DNA of 64,000 nt from Aptenodytes patagonicus (Eukaryota; Chordata; Aves; Sphenisciformes; Spheniscidae), in the NCBI RefSeq assembly GCF_965638725.1, contig NC_134952.1:16623528-16687527 (forward strand), written 5' to 3'. This document shows, one piece after another, positions 38,780 to 51,479 of this stretch (position 1 is its first letter; each line of letters begins with the position of its first letter). Position numbers and translations under genes: made by a program. The notes under the pieces were generated by a model. It did no database searches. It saw only the letters and a list, made by a program, of their open reading frames with translations, and was not told the DNA's origin.

Positions 38780-39890
38780 CAATTTACTGTTGGTTGATGA
38801 AATTGATGATATTAATAGTTCTTTAAAGAAGTCAGCCAGCTTGGGAATGCAGATTTCTATAATGTTCTTTGATTTCCAGAAGTCAAAGTGTTTTGACAAG
38901 ATCTCTCTCTAAAGGCTCTTAAAGAAACTAAGTTATCAGAAGGATGAAAATTCTGTAGTAGATTAATGATGTGTTGGAGCGTAGTAATAAATTGTTTTCA
39001 CCATGGGAGAGAAGCTATCAGGGATCTGCACTTGAACTTGCTCTCTTCAGTATATTCATAAATGATCTGGAAAAGTGAATTAATAATGCGATGGCAAAGT
39101 TCGCTGATGATACAAATTACTCAGAACAGTCAATACTTCAAAAGGTGTTGTTATACTGAACACTGAGTGATTCAGCAACAAAAATATAGACATTATTTAA
39201 TATCAATAGATGCAAAGTAATACACATGGGGGGAAAAAACCTAACTGCACATACACAGTGATAAACAATAAATAAATTATTTATTAACACTTCAGGAAGA
39301 ATCTCGGACTCATTGTTGAGACCTCTCTGAAGACATCTGTCCAGTGCTCGCTGGCAGACAGAAAATGCAAACTAAATGTTACAAATCGTTATGTAAGGAT
39401 GAAAAGTCAAAAGACAAACTATTACACCACTGTATAATCCCAAACTGCATCCACATCCAAAATAATTCACCTAGGTCTGATTGACCTGTGTCCAAAGGTT
39501 TATTAGAAGTAGGAATGGCATATGCTGGACAACATAGATGAATAGCAGTATACTACTATAACTGTACGAGGATGGATGAAAGTACTTTTCAACCTGGAAA
39601 AGAGATGACGAAGAGGAAATAACTGTATATAAAAGTGAGAATAGCATAGATAGTAAGTAAGGAACAATTGTTCACTATTTCTCGTATCATAAGACTTAGC
39701 AGGCACCAAATATTACCATTTAAATCAAACAGAAATATTTTTTCACACAATTCATAGCTACACTGTATAGTTTACTGCTACAAGAATGTTGTGGCTAACA
39801 AAAATAGAAGTGGATTTAATAAATAATTAGAACAATCTATAGAGAAAGGATTCAGCAGAAGCTAATAAATATATAATGCACTAAAATCTA
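38780..39890 (+). mobile_element. Old CR1 LINE fragment, about 1.1 kb, with FADD reverse-transcriptase box
   Basis: Sense-strand CR1 reverse-transcriptase and ORF2 3' region. Landmarks: 'gatttccagaagtcaaagtg' (about 38871), 'ttcagtatattcataaatga' (about 39047), and KFADDTNYS around 39097-39123, in which the catalytic F-A-D-D box (39100-39111) is intact. Then come 'gcaaagtaatacacatgggg' (about 39212), 'gaagaatctcggactcattg' (about 39296) and 'atattttttcacacaattca' (about 39735). Stops and frameshifts elsewhere show it is dead. Confidence 0.75.
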
Positions 39891-40680
39891 CAGTTTAAGT
39901 AGTATGTGCATTGCGCACAGCTGGAAATTGGGGAAAGTATCACTCCGTGCTTGTCCTGTTCTCACCCCTAAGAAACAGTTGAGAGACCATACCCTGCTCT
40001 GATTTAGTGTGGCCATTCTTATCCCATTATTTAGACCCAAAAGACAGAAGTTTCATGATCTAATTATATCTGCCTTCAAGAAACAACTTAAATTTGGCTT
40101 CTATTTTCAGCACCAGGCAGGAAAGCCATTAATTCTCTCTTGCAATAAATAGGGGCTGAACATTGCTGGCACAATTATTAACTCCTTCCTCCAGCAAGCA
40201 TATTCTATACTGCTGCAGAAATCCCTTCTGGCTTCAGAACAAACTCCGTTCCCTACTTACTCTTCATCATCTGACTGTGTATCCAATTGATCTCTCATCT
40301 TGTTCTTCATTATATTTATCATATTGTACTTTACTGATTCTTGCATACAGAGGAAGCTTTTGCGTTCTGTTAGACATCTGACAGTATATTACATCACATT
40401 GCATTGCATTTAAAAGCAATATAATGAATTCTTTTACATTCTGCAGTACAATTTTATTTTCTGAAGTGACTTTTTTTCAGCTTTGTCTCCCTGAACATTT
40501 CAGAGCATGAAAAGGTACAAATCATTGCCAGGATGGCACATGTATATATAGATAATATATTTTCAGAATCGTATTCACCAAACTATTTATATGAACAGTT
40601 TTATTTATCAGATATTTACATTACTTTCTATGGTTAGGAAAATAATGTTTTAATTATAAAACCAGTAGTTAGATGGGTAC

Positions 40681-40916
40681 ATAGAATCATAGAATCATAG
40701 AATCATTGAGGTTGGAAAAGACCTCTAAGATCATCGAGTCCAACCGTCAACCCAACACCACCGTGCCCACTAAACCATGTCCCTAAGTGCCTCATCTACA
40801 CGTCTTTTAAATACCTCCAGGGATGGGGACTCCACCACTTCCCTGGGCAGCCTGTTCCAATGTTTCACCACTCTTTCAGTAAAGAAATTTTTCCTTACAT
40901 CCAATCTAAACCTCCA
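40681..40916 (-). mobile_element. Young avian CR1 LINE, 5'-truncated
   Basis: Begins with the tail repeat in antisense (ATAGAATC three times, 40681-40705) and then 'attgaggttggaaaagacct', the standard 3' end of avian CR1-J/Y-type subfamilies. It runs through 'ccagggatggggactccacc' (about 40818) and 'agcctgttccaatgtttcac' (about 40850), and breaks off at 'aatctaaacctcc' (40904-40916), where full-length copies continue. It is far less diverged than the other CR1 pieces here. This is the best single marker that the genome is avian. Confidence 0.95.
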
Positions 40917-40959
40917 ATGAAGGTGCACACAGTGCACATGTGAAATGAGAAATGCACAT

Positions 40960-41111
40960 GAGAAAGGTTCTCTGACACCTTAGGAATAAAACGCTCCTTT
41001 TAAATTCTGTGTATCCTGTAGAGTTTGGGTAAGGGAGGGTGATTTTTAGGGTTGGAGGCTGTTATGACAAGGCCAGATATAGAAGCTAAAAAGGAACATC
41101 ACACAGTGCAC
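40960..41111 (+). repeat. 152-bp exact direct repeat, copy 1
   Basis: Identical by eye to 41970-42121 at every base, starting 1,010 bases earlier. The last part, CACACAGTGCACATG (41100-41114), also occurs just upstream at 40926-40940, so a fragment of the repeat's end lies between the CR1 breakpoint and this copy. It codes for nothing recognisable. Confidence 0.95.
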
Positions 41112-41969
41112 ATGAAGCTGCGTTTAAAAATGGAAGAGGTGAGAAAGCCGCAGCGTGCTCAAGCTCTAAGGCAGGGTTGCTCCTCAGCACCAACGAGAAG
41201 GCAAGGTGTGCAAAACCAGCCTCGTCCACTTCTCTCCCCTAAACAAGCTTATGCACAAATTAAACTGAAGCAAAAACAAGAGTTATAGATAATGACTGAG
41301 CTTTTTAATAGAGTTTATATGCTTCACTTCCACAGCATCTTAATGAAATTTGAATGCCTAATTCTTCTGGGTTCTTTTAAAAAACCCAGTCTGCATCACC
41401 AGATGCATAAACTATGACTGAATGCTTTCTTTTAACATTTCCTAGTCACAGGGCAGATGAACCACATTCTGTGCAAATTATAAACTGCATTTACAACAAC
41501 CAACTAAAGTGCAGGAAGGTCTGGATTAACCCAAAATACAAGGGATGATTTGTAAAAGCTGTATTTCCCAACTGACCTTCAGAAGGTAGACAGCAAGTGA
41601 ATAAACACCAGAAGACTGGTTCTCACAATAAATCAAAAATCCATTACCAGAAACTTTAGAGCCTTCAAAATACTGACTTTACAGCAACAGAAACAGTGAT
41701 ACAAGAAACGTGTATTTTACTTCCTCATCTTTTTGCATCAATGAATCCAAAACTACTCTGCACAGCGTGTACAGATACATCTGTCACAGGGTAGAAGCCC
41801 TCTGAGCAATAAAGGCCAAGAGGAAGGGTTGGCAGGAGACCTTGCAGAGTAGCAGTCCTCCAGAGATGCTGAGCCCCATGAGCACCAGGAACATGGGCAC
41901 TCCAAAGAACGTCACCCTAATTCAGGCTGACCTAGTTCGATTTACTCGCTCTGAATAAACAACCTTAAA
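41112..41969. other. 858-bp spacer between the 152-bp repeats
   Basis: No gene. It lacks an evident primer-binding site after copy 1 and a polypurine tract before copy 2, so it does not read as the inside of a small LTR element. Confidence 0.6.
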
Positions 41970-42121
41970 GAGAAAGGTTCTCTGACACCTTAGGAATAAA
42001 ACGCTCCTTTTAAATTCTGTGTATCCTGTAGAGTTTGGGTAAGGGAGGGTGATTTTTAGGGTTGGAGGCTGTTATGACAAGGCCAGATATAGAAGCTAAA
42101 AAGGAACATCACACAGTGCAC
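41970..42121 (+). repeat. 152-bp exact direct repeat, copy 2
   Basis: Exact second copy of 40960-41111. Flanks differ on both sides: copy 1 is preceded by ...GCACAT and followed by ATGAAG; copy 2 is preceded by ...CTTAAA and followed by GTCTGA. I see no short target duplication outside the pair. Confidence 0.95.
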
Positions 42122-45100
42122 GTCTGATGTGTTTTACGGTTTTTTTTCAGCAGGTCTATTTATTGAGAGATTGATTCTGATGGTTTGAACCAACACTGTG
42201 TTAGCACACCCTGCTTCTTCATTTCGATAATTAACGGCAAGCTTCTCAAATGTTGGCTGAAAATTTTCCTAGGCAGAATTTTTTTTTTAGCTTGGCTTCC
42301 TGAGGAAATGAAGCTTGCGTGCATCACACTGTCTCTCTGTCACGTCTGTTCAGCTTCAACCAAATTGAACAGAGTAGCCATTTTTAAAATAGTAAGACCT
42401 TACAACAGACCTGTACAACATTCAGCACATCATGGAAGGCAGCTCCCGAAGTCATTAATTTTGTTGCTAGCAGAGGAGAAGGGCAGTCGATTAGGTTCAG
42501 CTGGTAGCAGCTGCTGACCATGCTGAACACGTATAGGTTGGCCACCTTGCATGCATGCATCTCCAGAACCGCGTCTGCTGGGTCATTCCCAGTCACTAGG
42601 CCAAGCAACAGTAGCTTAAAAGCCATGGGAAAAACAAAGTGCAACACCGTGGCAGAGGAGCTAAGGGGAAGTAAGGAATCTTACTATGAGGACACAGAAA
42701 GATTGGAAGGTACCATGGTAGTGGGCACTTCAGTGTGACGAACGTGATGTATCGCACCTCAAGAGATACAAAGCAAGAGCAAACCAGTACTCATTAGTTC
42801 TGCCACTCAATCTGGATCTGTTGGGTTTTTCCCTTCATCTCTCTCAATGCATCTACCTCCAATTTTCCAGCCGGACTTACCTTTGCTTGCAGCTCCCATG
42901 TACAAACCTCTGTACAAGCACAAAGAGCTACAGATGGGTATTCAGTCACCTGTTAGATGACGGGTACAAGATAAGCCCACGATACATGATTAACCATACA
43001 TATATCATAAGCTAATGTTATATGTGATGCAAACCAATAAGATATGATAAGCCATACGATAGATGATACGTAAGGTGACTTAAGCAGTAAGCCAATATGT
43101 CTATTTACATAAGCAAGTGCCAACTCCACTTGCACACAAGTAGCAATTGAAAACGTGTCCCTCCATTGGACCCACAAAAAGAATACTTAATGGCTCATGT
43201 AAGACGGAGGCTGCCTTTCCTTCACCCCCTTAAGAAAAAAACATGCTGACGTTGATGAAACAGCAAGTCTCTTTTCACAACTTCACGGGATGATAATAGG
43301 TGTCTGTTGACAGCCTCAGCTTCCCGTACAGAAAGGAGGATCGTCGTGAAGCAAGCGAGTACTTTCACATGTGTGCAACAGAGAGTAGCATAAGACCAGA
43401 GCCACCTGCTAGCACAGCCACCAGGCAGAACGCTGGCAGACCTGTTTGCCTCTTAGGAGATGACGATATGTAGCCTGGCTGCTCCTGACATCCCTCTTTC
43501 CGCTCACTGCCATTTGCAATTCAGCAGAACCAAAACAATAAGAAAAGCTATTGCATCCTCCCTTTCCGGTACTGTATTAGTAAAGTTTCTTATTTTTAAT
43601 TTGGAGGGGCAGGTTTTTTAAACAAAAGGTGGGGAGGGCTGCACAAGGAAGCCAGACTCGGAGACAACGCTGCTGCAAGCACAGCAAACCCTTTGTTAGC
43701 TGCTGCACGCAGCCGGCAAAGAGGCACTCGAGCAGCCTGCGTGGCAGCTCTGCAACTCTGTCAAGCATCGCGACTGGCATCAGCCCGTTTTGAAAAAAGA
43801 AACAGTATTTGTCACCTATAACTCTTACTGCAGCAAAATTAAGCTGGCAAGATCTTTAGAAATCAGTAGAATTTAAACCAGAACAGGCAACCTGCTGTCT
43901 TGTATGTGACATAATGCTTCACCCATTTACTGCTGCTTTCCCCAGTGAGTTGGGTTATGCAAAAAAAGAAAAAAAATTCAATCTTGAAGAAATTAAGCTA
44001 ATATGAACGCCAAAAAAGGCTGTGATGCCTCTGCCCCAGGCTCCAGTAACGATTCTATGAGATATGCCCAAATGATCATAATTACAATCTCAGATATGCA
44101 TAGATGTCATAATGAAGAGGAAAGCAAAAAGACCTCAAAGTCCTTGCTACCCTGACTTAGGGAGGAAACCGTCTGATCCCCCAGCCAGCTGGAAGATAGC
44201 AGCTATCTAAAAGAGAGGACTCCACTGCAGAGAATTGGCCTCATCTCTCCAAGGTTTTATGACCAGCTATGCCTGTCCCTAAGGCTTCAGAGAAAAATGA
44301 AATTAAAAAATCCAGAATTAACCTACAAAATCAGCTTCTCGCCTTCTGCAGGCAGCCAGCTGTAGCCCTGAAGCATGAGACTTTTTTTTTCAGTCATTGT
44401 CTTAACGTAGAGGTGAGCGTGTGGAACACATCGAGGGCGATGAGAGCTTTCTGTTCTCCTCCACAGCTTATGAAAGAAGAGAGTGACAAAGAACAAATAT
44501 AAATTTGCAGATGTACGGATTCCACAGAAGAAATGACCTCCACAGCCATCCACAGAGATACTCACAAGCCTGTTCCCAGAGTCAGATTAAAGTGTATCCA
44601 ATTGGATTAAATTCCTAGCAATGGCAAGCTTACCACCTACCTACACTGGGAAATTATTCCTATGTGTAATCACCCCTCACCGCATCTTTATAATGATTGA
44701 ATTTTTCAAGCTTTGATTTCCAGCCATTGGATCTGTTCTGTCTTTTTCTGCAAGACTGAAATCTATACTTGATTTAGTTGTTCTTTTGTTCCTAATACAT
44801 TGGTAATGCCTTCTTATTGTCTTAAGCTCTACTGGCCAGTAATAATTCCTTTTTACCTTTATCTTCTCTAAAAGTCATTTACATTTTGTAGATTCAATTT
44901 TCATTCCCAGTTATGCCCCCCTTTTCCATACTTAACATATTGATTTCTTGTTTAATTATCACCTTTGTGCCTTCTTTACTAGGCTAGCTTTCCTCTCCAA
45001 GGTAGCTTACTTGTGTGCTCATTAAAGCGTAGCCTTTAGAATACCCAGCAGGATTTCCTTGAGAAGTCCCATTTTCCATTAAAACTTCCCCTTTTAGCAC

Positions 45101-46489
45101 TCAGTTAGGGAAACAAGTTGTTCTGATGAACCGGTCGATTTTATGTTTCACATAATACTGCCTGGTGCCAAAGTCTGCTTCCACAAAGTAGAGCATACTG
45201 CGGTACCCACAAGTTTTTTGGCCATCAGTGGCTGACACTGCTCGGTGCATCAGAAAGTCCAACGCCGATTTATCTCCTCCTCCATGCAGACATTTCCATC
45301 TTACGATATACTTGAGATTTTCCTGATATTAGACCTTTAGAAAATTTAAGGTGTTCTTTTTCCTAATGATGTTCAGAAGAAGTCCTCATTCTGGATTTAC
45401 TGATGGCAATGCATCTTTTCCTCACACATTGTGGACAACTCCTAGAAAGCGGTGCTCTCCATTGCAACAGAATTTGTCCCCTGTAACAAATGTCCACCAG
45501 TCACACGTTCTGCTTTGCTGTTAGTAAAATGGACAGAAATTTGTGCCATTTTCATGCTACACTAGAAATTCCAAATTAATTATTCTCATTTAAAATTTTG
45601 AAATTATTAATTTTTTTGAAATTATCTTTAAAAAGTGGTGTGGAAATATTCTTTCCCTTTGACATACCAATTAAATTAAAATCATCTTTGTTTTTCACAC
45701 TTTGACATGTGCAAGTGCAATATAATCCGGAGAAGTCAACTGCACAATTTTTATTGTGCAAGTAAACTGCCAGTGTTAATGGTGGTGTTTTTGTTTTGGT
45801 TTGGTTTTTTTCATTCTGGCACTTGGATTCCAAAATAAAACAAGAGTAGCAATGAATATTTATCAACTCTTACTACCCAGTACATCAAACACTATATCCA
45901 AGTTGCTTTTGTTAAAAAACTGTGGTACTTGAAAATATTTTTAGATATTTCCTGGCTCCTCTAAAACAAAACAAGTAGATTACTTATACTACCACAAGTT
46001 ACTATACTGTATAGATAAAGCTATATGAGGTACAAAAAGAAAAGGTGCAAGTACCACCATATTCAAAGCAAAAAGTATTACGATAAGTACCTTTTTTTAA
46101 AAATTAAATTCAGGTAGCCCCTACTTACTCACCAGCACTACCAAGATGGAGCCATTCAAGTCATGACTAATCACTTAACTCCAGGCATGTTCATTCACAT
46201 CAAAGGGAAGAAACCAAACACAAAGACCTAGTATGTTGTAAGGATCATACTAGAGCTGGGCAAACATGGTTTCTTCGCTAAAGTTTTGGGGAATTTCTCT
46301 GGACTTTCGCATTTCTGAACCAAAGCGAGAAGAGAAGAGAAGAGAGTGCACAAAGGACAAATAATCCCTGAGGAGGTGCAACACCTGTAGTCCCTTGTCT
46401 AAGAAACAACAAAAGTATATTAAACAAAAATATCACCATGGCAACAGGGGAGTCTGAAGGAACCCCAGAATATGTTGTGGCTTGTTACA
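42122..46489. other. Intergenic, no gene seen
   Basis: No supportable gene. Holds the GATA-motif cluster at 42960-43075 (listed separately). The stretch 44740-45130 has the texture of an old LINE in antisense, but I could not align enough landmarks to call it. Confidence 0.55.
42960..43075. promoter_or_regulatory. Cluster of GATA-type motifs in degenerate repetitive DNA
   Basis: AGATAAG (42969-42975), TGATAAG (43045-43051), and further GATA cores at 42981, 43041, 43058 and 43065, with ATAAGC repeating several times. Either a GATA-factor binding cluster or a by-product of a decayed tandem repeat; the sequence alone cannot decide. Confidence 0.3.
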
Positions 46490-46630
46490 GCCTCCTCCCG
46501 AGGGCACCGCTCAGGGTTGTGAGCAACACAGGTCCAGCTCTTCAAAAGAAGGAAAGAACTGAACCCACGTCTCCCGTACTGTGGGTGAGTGCTGAAGTCA
46601 TTGGGCTTTAGGGTAAATAAGGAGAGCACC
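46490..46630 (-). mobile_element. tRNA-derived SINE-like remnant
   Basis: On the minus strand there is an A-box-like stretch ('agcccaatgacttcagcact', about 46608-46589) and a B-box-like 'gggttcagttc' (about 46567-46557) at tRNA-like spacing, with an intervening 'gggagacgtg'. This matches the head of tRNA-derived SINEs seen in amniotes. It is not an intact tRNA gene. The family is not assigned. Confidence 0.4.
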
Positions 46631-46702
46631 TCCCTTTTCTTCCTGAAGCTTTGTGAACTTCTGTGCTTTGCTTTCATTATACGTAGTCAAAAATTAAATA
46701 GT

Positions 46703-47365
46703 ATTATTGGGGGTAAAAGGACCCAGGAGTACTGGTGGATTGCAAGCTGAACATGAGCCAGCCTGGTGCTCTTGCAGCAATGAAGGCAGTGGTGTTGTGG
46801 GCTGCCTCAGTAAGTCTGCAGCCAGCAGACAAAAGGACGTGGTAATTCCTCTCTCCTCAGCACTTATTAGGCCACATCTGGAATACTATGTCCAGTCTTG
46901 GTCCTTCTAGCTCAAAAGAGACATTTAAAAATTGGAGAGGGTCTAGAGAGGTCCATCGATATGATTAGAGGACTGGAGAACTTGACAGATGAAGAAAGGT
47001 TGAAAGAATTGAGTTTGTTCAGCATGGAGAAGAGATAGCTGGGGGTTGAACAGAGTCTTCCAACACTTAAATGGTTGTTACAGAGAGGATGAAGATTCTC
47101 TTCAGAAAGATGCCCAGTGACAAGAGGCAATAGGCACAAGCTGCTTCAGAGGAAACCCATCCGGGTATAAGAAGAAATTCTTCAACATGAGAGCAACCAA
47201 ACTTTGAACAGGTTGCCCAGAAAAGTGGGGGAGCTCCCTGGAAATCACCGGGCTTGACGGGCCCCTGATCATCTCATCTAAGGTCCTGCTTTCAACAGGA
47301 GCTTGGAGCAGATGATATCCAGAGCTCCCTTCCAACCTAGGCTTTTGTATACGATTTTGTAACTA
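46703..47365 (+). mobile_element. CR1 LINE fragment, ORF2 3' end and 3' UTR
   Basis: Clear sense-strand CR1: 'aagctgaacatgagccagcc' (about 46744), 'cttattaggccacatctgga' (about 46863), 'agatgcccagtgacaagagg' (about 47108), 'ttgaacaggttgcccagaaa' (about 47204), 'cttccaacctaggcttttgt' (about 47330). Intermediate age, with indels and stops. The usual terminal ATTCTGTG tail is degraded to 'atacgattttgta'. Confidence 0.9.
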
Positions 47366-50039
47366 TCAAGGTTTTATTCTGACTAGAAAACACAAAACAA
47401 ACAAAAATACTCAATGCTACTAGAAATACGTAATTTTCAGTTAGGGCTCCAGACTGAAAAGCAGACTTGTCATGTAGTTTTAGTTCAGTTTCATCAATGC
47501 ATTCTCTCTCCATTCACCTTCACTGAGGACTTTCTAAGATACTGCTATAAACTTTGTCAGTAAACACAGATAGAAACAATTAGCTGATTTTTGATGTCTT
47601 GTATGTTATGCCTCAAACTGTTGACAGGCACTTATTCAATGTAATCCTATTTATTTACAAACCATGTATACTATATGCTGTATCCCTGAACACAGTAGGA
47701 AGCAAATAGCAAGACAGTTTCTTTACTCACAATTTCAGGCACCTTTCTCAGGGTCACGTTGCAAATGGTCCTCAGGCTGACGGGCTTCCTTCCTCCCTTT
47801 TCTGCGCATTTCTGTAGTGCTCCTGCCCCTTGCACACATCCACACAACCACAATAAAATTGGTCCCATTATTTTCAGGACATCAAAAAACATTCCTCTGA
47901 TGGTCTAGCTAAGGCCTTACCATGACTAGCACACAGCCTGCTCTGGAGAGAACAGCTGAAGAGTGGAAACTATTGCTAAGTAAAAGGAAGTTTAAATATT
48001 TCGTTTCAGTTTGCTTGCACAGCAGGCCTGAAACAGCTTCAGAATCATGGGGTACAACTGCAAAACCACATGCTTATATGCTTGTAAAACACTTACCTAA
48101 CCATTACATGACAGTGATTATCATGTCAGCACTATGCAAAAACCTCTGTATTCTACATTAATTACAGAATAGATAACTTACAAAGTTCTACTGGTAGCCA
48201 AAACAAGGCTCATCTTCCATTTACAATGTTTCAAGAGTGAGCTCACAGGAAAGACTTTTTGGACTAATTCTATTCACTATCTTGGGTGAATATATTGAGT
48301 GAATATACAGGGCCATGCTTTGATGAAAACAAAAAATCAGTACCAGTAAATTTTACAGGTGAAAAACTGGCAAAGTAGGAAATAAAGAAAATGGCACAGC
48401 CACGCTACCTTGTAATGCGCTTCACTTTAATTCATGCCCACATGACAAATGTATACTTTATTAATGATAAAAAAATTGGTTATACATGTTGGAACAAAAA
48501 GTAAGCAATATTTACAAAATTGGAGACTCTGTTTTTAACTCTAAAAGAAATCTTAGCAGATAAAAAGAATGTGAAGCAGGAGAGAAGCACTACCATTGTA
48601 CGCAACATTACCCAGGGCAAACCCAAATATTCTGGCTATCACAGCAAGGTATCACTTTGCTGTATCCCTCTAATAAGCCTGCCTTGGAAAAGCATAATCT
48701 CCAATGGAAGCCCTTATAAGGCATCTCTCATAAAAGGCTTGTGACAAGAAATATGAAAAATGAAAATTTTGGTAGAAGCAATATATTCACCCTTACGTCT
48801 TCCTCCATGCTTCAAAAACAGAAAGGGAAGAGCGTGCTTTTGTTCAGCTCGTGCTGTAATTCTCTCGTTAGTAATACCATTGCTGACAGCCCTGATGTCC
48901 TTACCTATGAAGGATGTTTGAAAACTTGAAAGAAACTACAGGAAAAACTGGTGATACAGAAATCTTGCCTTATGGTTAGAAACTAAAGCACCTCAATGAG
49001 ATTCGCTTAACAACAAAAGAGGGCTGAAATGCCTTGATCCCAGCCTTTAAGTATTTTCATTGAATAATGTCCAGTGCTAAAGGCTTTTTAATCCAGCAAA
49101 GATTCAACAAGTTAAGTCAAAGCTAAATTCAGACCACAAATAAAACACTTCACCTGAACAGTGAGTGTTGGTATAGATGTGGTGGACTCTTTGTTCTCTG
49201 AACTCTTTAAATATGAACAGACATCTTTCTAATGAAGTTGACCTTGAAATAATGGTCTTCAGGCAAGACTTACAGAGCGATGCTCTGTGGTCAATGCTAA
49301 GGTGGGACTGGATTACATCACCAACACGATTGGGCTCTTCTTGTCTTAAAGTCTATGCAGCAATTACCTTGAGACATGCTTGTAATTCACTCTAAGCACA
49401 TTTTGTAAATAATTATTAAGTGTTACTACACCCTTACTGACATATTGAAAGTTATTTTCATGTAAATGGGCTACTTTTGTAGAGAACATTTTGACTACTG
49501 TCCTAGGACTCACATATTTAAGGAATTACAATTTAACTGGGATATAGGAAAATTCACATATAGAAATTCAATGGCTGATCTGCTCAGTGCTAGCTGCAGA
49601 GGTCCTACGGAGACTAAAAAGTATTCAAGTAATTCTCCAGTGTCAGATTTGCCTGAAACCCCAGCTGCTTTTTATGAGAGCTAAGAATCTCTAATATTCT
49701 ACCAGTGTTTAGCTATTGGGTATATTAGTTTATGAGGCTCAGCAAAGAACAGACCTTGTTTATTAACCTTTCACTAAACCCCTCACAAACGCAAATACTG
49801 GCAAGAGAATAAGAACAAAAACGCACATGAATGTTATCAGGAAACGTATATATTTATTACTTTCCGATTTCCCCAGCACTTGACAGTCTACTTGATAACC
49901 ATTGAATTTTCATTACTTTCATTGATTTGATCAACTCCTTTTAGTTCTGAGCATGAATGAGCTGAAAAGTGAAGAGCCAAAATAAAATTCCCTTTCATAA
50001 AGCATTTGTCTTCATACAAAATTCACCAGCATAATTATG
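47366..50039. other. Intergenic, no gene seen
   Basis: AT-rich, short frames only; no repeat family recognised. Confidence 0.6.
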
Positions 50040-50145
50040 CCCCTATAGTTCTGATGGTATAACTCCCCATGTGGACGCTTGAATTCTACAGGCATTCATG
50101 CAAGATTAAAAAGCGTCCACAAGGTATAATTATACTACTATAGTC
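50040..50145. mobile_element. Palindromic MITE-like remnant
   Basis: GTGGACGCTT (50071-50080) and AAGCGTCCAC (50111-50120) are a perfect 10-bp inverted repeat. Outside them are CTATAGT (50043-50049) and ACTATAG (about 50136-50142), also inverted, with GGTATAA-type segments between. The nested symmetry suggests a decayed foldback DNA transposon. Confidence 0.4.
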
Positions 50146-51458
50146 TCTGGTAAATTTCCTCATATAAAGAAGACCTTTCAACATTGAAAAGAGAGGTTAT
50201 TTGGGGGAAAAAAAAAAAAGGAAAAAAAAGAAAAGCCCTTTGATTCCCTAATGTAGAAATTTTATGAGGTTTTCTGCTCTTCAGTTACAACATACTACAC
50301 AAGCATGCACAAAAAAAATTACAAATATGAAAACAAAGGTTCCTCGGATGATTTATTTTGACTGACCTCCGATCAAAGCACATTGACCCAAAATGATATC
50401 ACAATTACTCAAGGATATTTACCAAGGTTTGGGAATTTTTAAAGCTCTAAGTAATTTTCCCTTTTAATATCATGGGTACAATTGATTTGTGGCATATGTG
50501 ATCACCGATTCTGCAAAGTAGCTTCTGTAAGCTATACTTAAGCAGCAAACTGTTTTGTGCCACTGCATAAAAATGGATTTGAGCTCTCAATACCATAATG
50601 GGAGAGGAAATGACAGAATTACAGTAGGTTTTGTATTCTCTGTATAAGAGATGAACATAATAGGTCTGATCTTCCCCTAGCTCCTTCACCTTGTAGCTAT
50701 GTGGTTAGAAAGCACAACTTCCAGTGCTCAGAGTTAGATTAAACTTACAAAAAAGCTAAACATATGAAGGTAGAGGAGTTAACGATTAAGGCATCCAAGC
50801 AACCATAATTCTTTTAAGTGAAACTGTGCATAAAGGGTTAAAAAATTTAGAGTCTGCAGAAACAAACTAAATTTAACCCCACATTTCCCTCAGGTTCTTA
50901 TTATAGAAGAAAATTAATGTTGTCTGGATGACTTTAACTGTGTGTTTTCTTTTTTAATATATTTCATTTTATTGAAGTGCAATATTTTCACTACATTTCC
51001 TAGGTTTCAATTATTTTTTTTTTGTATAGCTAATGCACTTCTAAAATATTTTAACTCAAATATTCTAATACATTCAGCTTTTACGTAGTTTCTTGGCCGG
51101 GATTTTTCTTGGATTTCTTTTCTTTACAATTATTACAAATGTTATACATGAGCACTAAGAAAGAACCACACGGGTAATATGGTTTTAGTAATCAGAATAT
51201 ACAGGGTGAAACCAGCATATTGTTTTTCAATGTCTTCGTATCATCATAATAGCATGAACAGTCAAAAGTGATGAAGCTTAACACTGATTTACAATTGATC
51301 ATTAGATCAGAGATGTAAATTATTATGAGAGGACTCAAGACTCCGGTTTCTGAGTCCCAACTAGAGCTAAGGCATATTTAGAAGGAGGAGGGAGGAAAAT
51401 AAGTGAAAGCTTCAATATCAGTCACCCTGCACTGTTCAGAAACATAACTTAGTAAGTT

Positions 51459-51479
51459 AAAAAAAAAAAAAAAAAAAAA
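51459..51479 (+). repeat. Homopolymer of 21 A
   Basis: A21 run. I looked for a processed pseudogene or SINE body directly upstream that it could tail, and saw none. Confidence 0.9.

Noticed and set aside
40960-42121. Small LTR retrotransposon (TRIM) with 152-bp terminal repeats
   Set aside because: No TG...CA ends in the right place, no primer-binding site after copy 1, no polypurine tract before copy 2 and no target duplication.
44740-45480. Old LINE in antisense
   Set aside because: Some phrases resemble ancient amniote repeats but too few landmarks align in order to support a call.
51459-51479. Poly(A) tail of a processed pseudogene
   Set aside because: No coding remnant or polyadenylation signal precedes the A21 run at the expected place.
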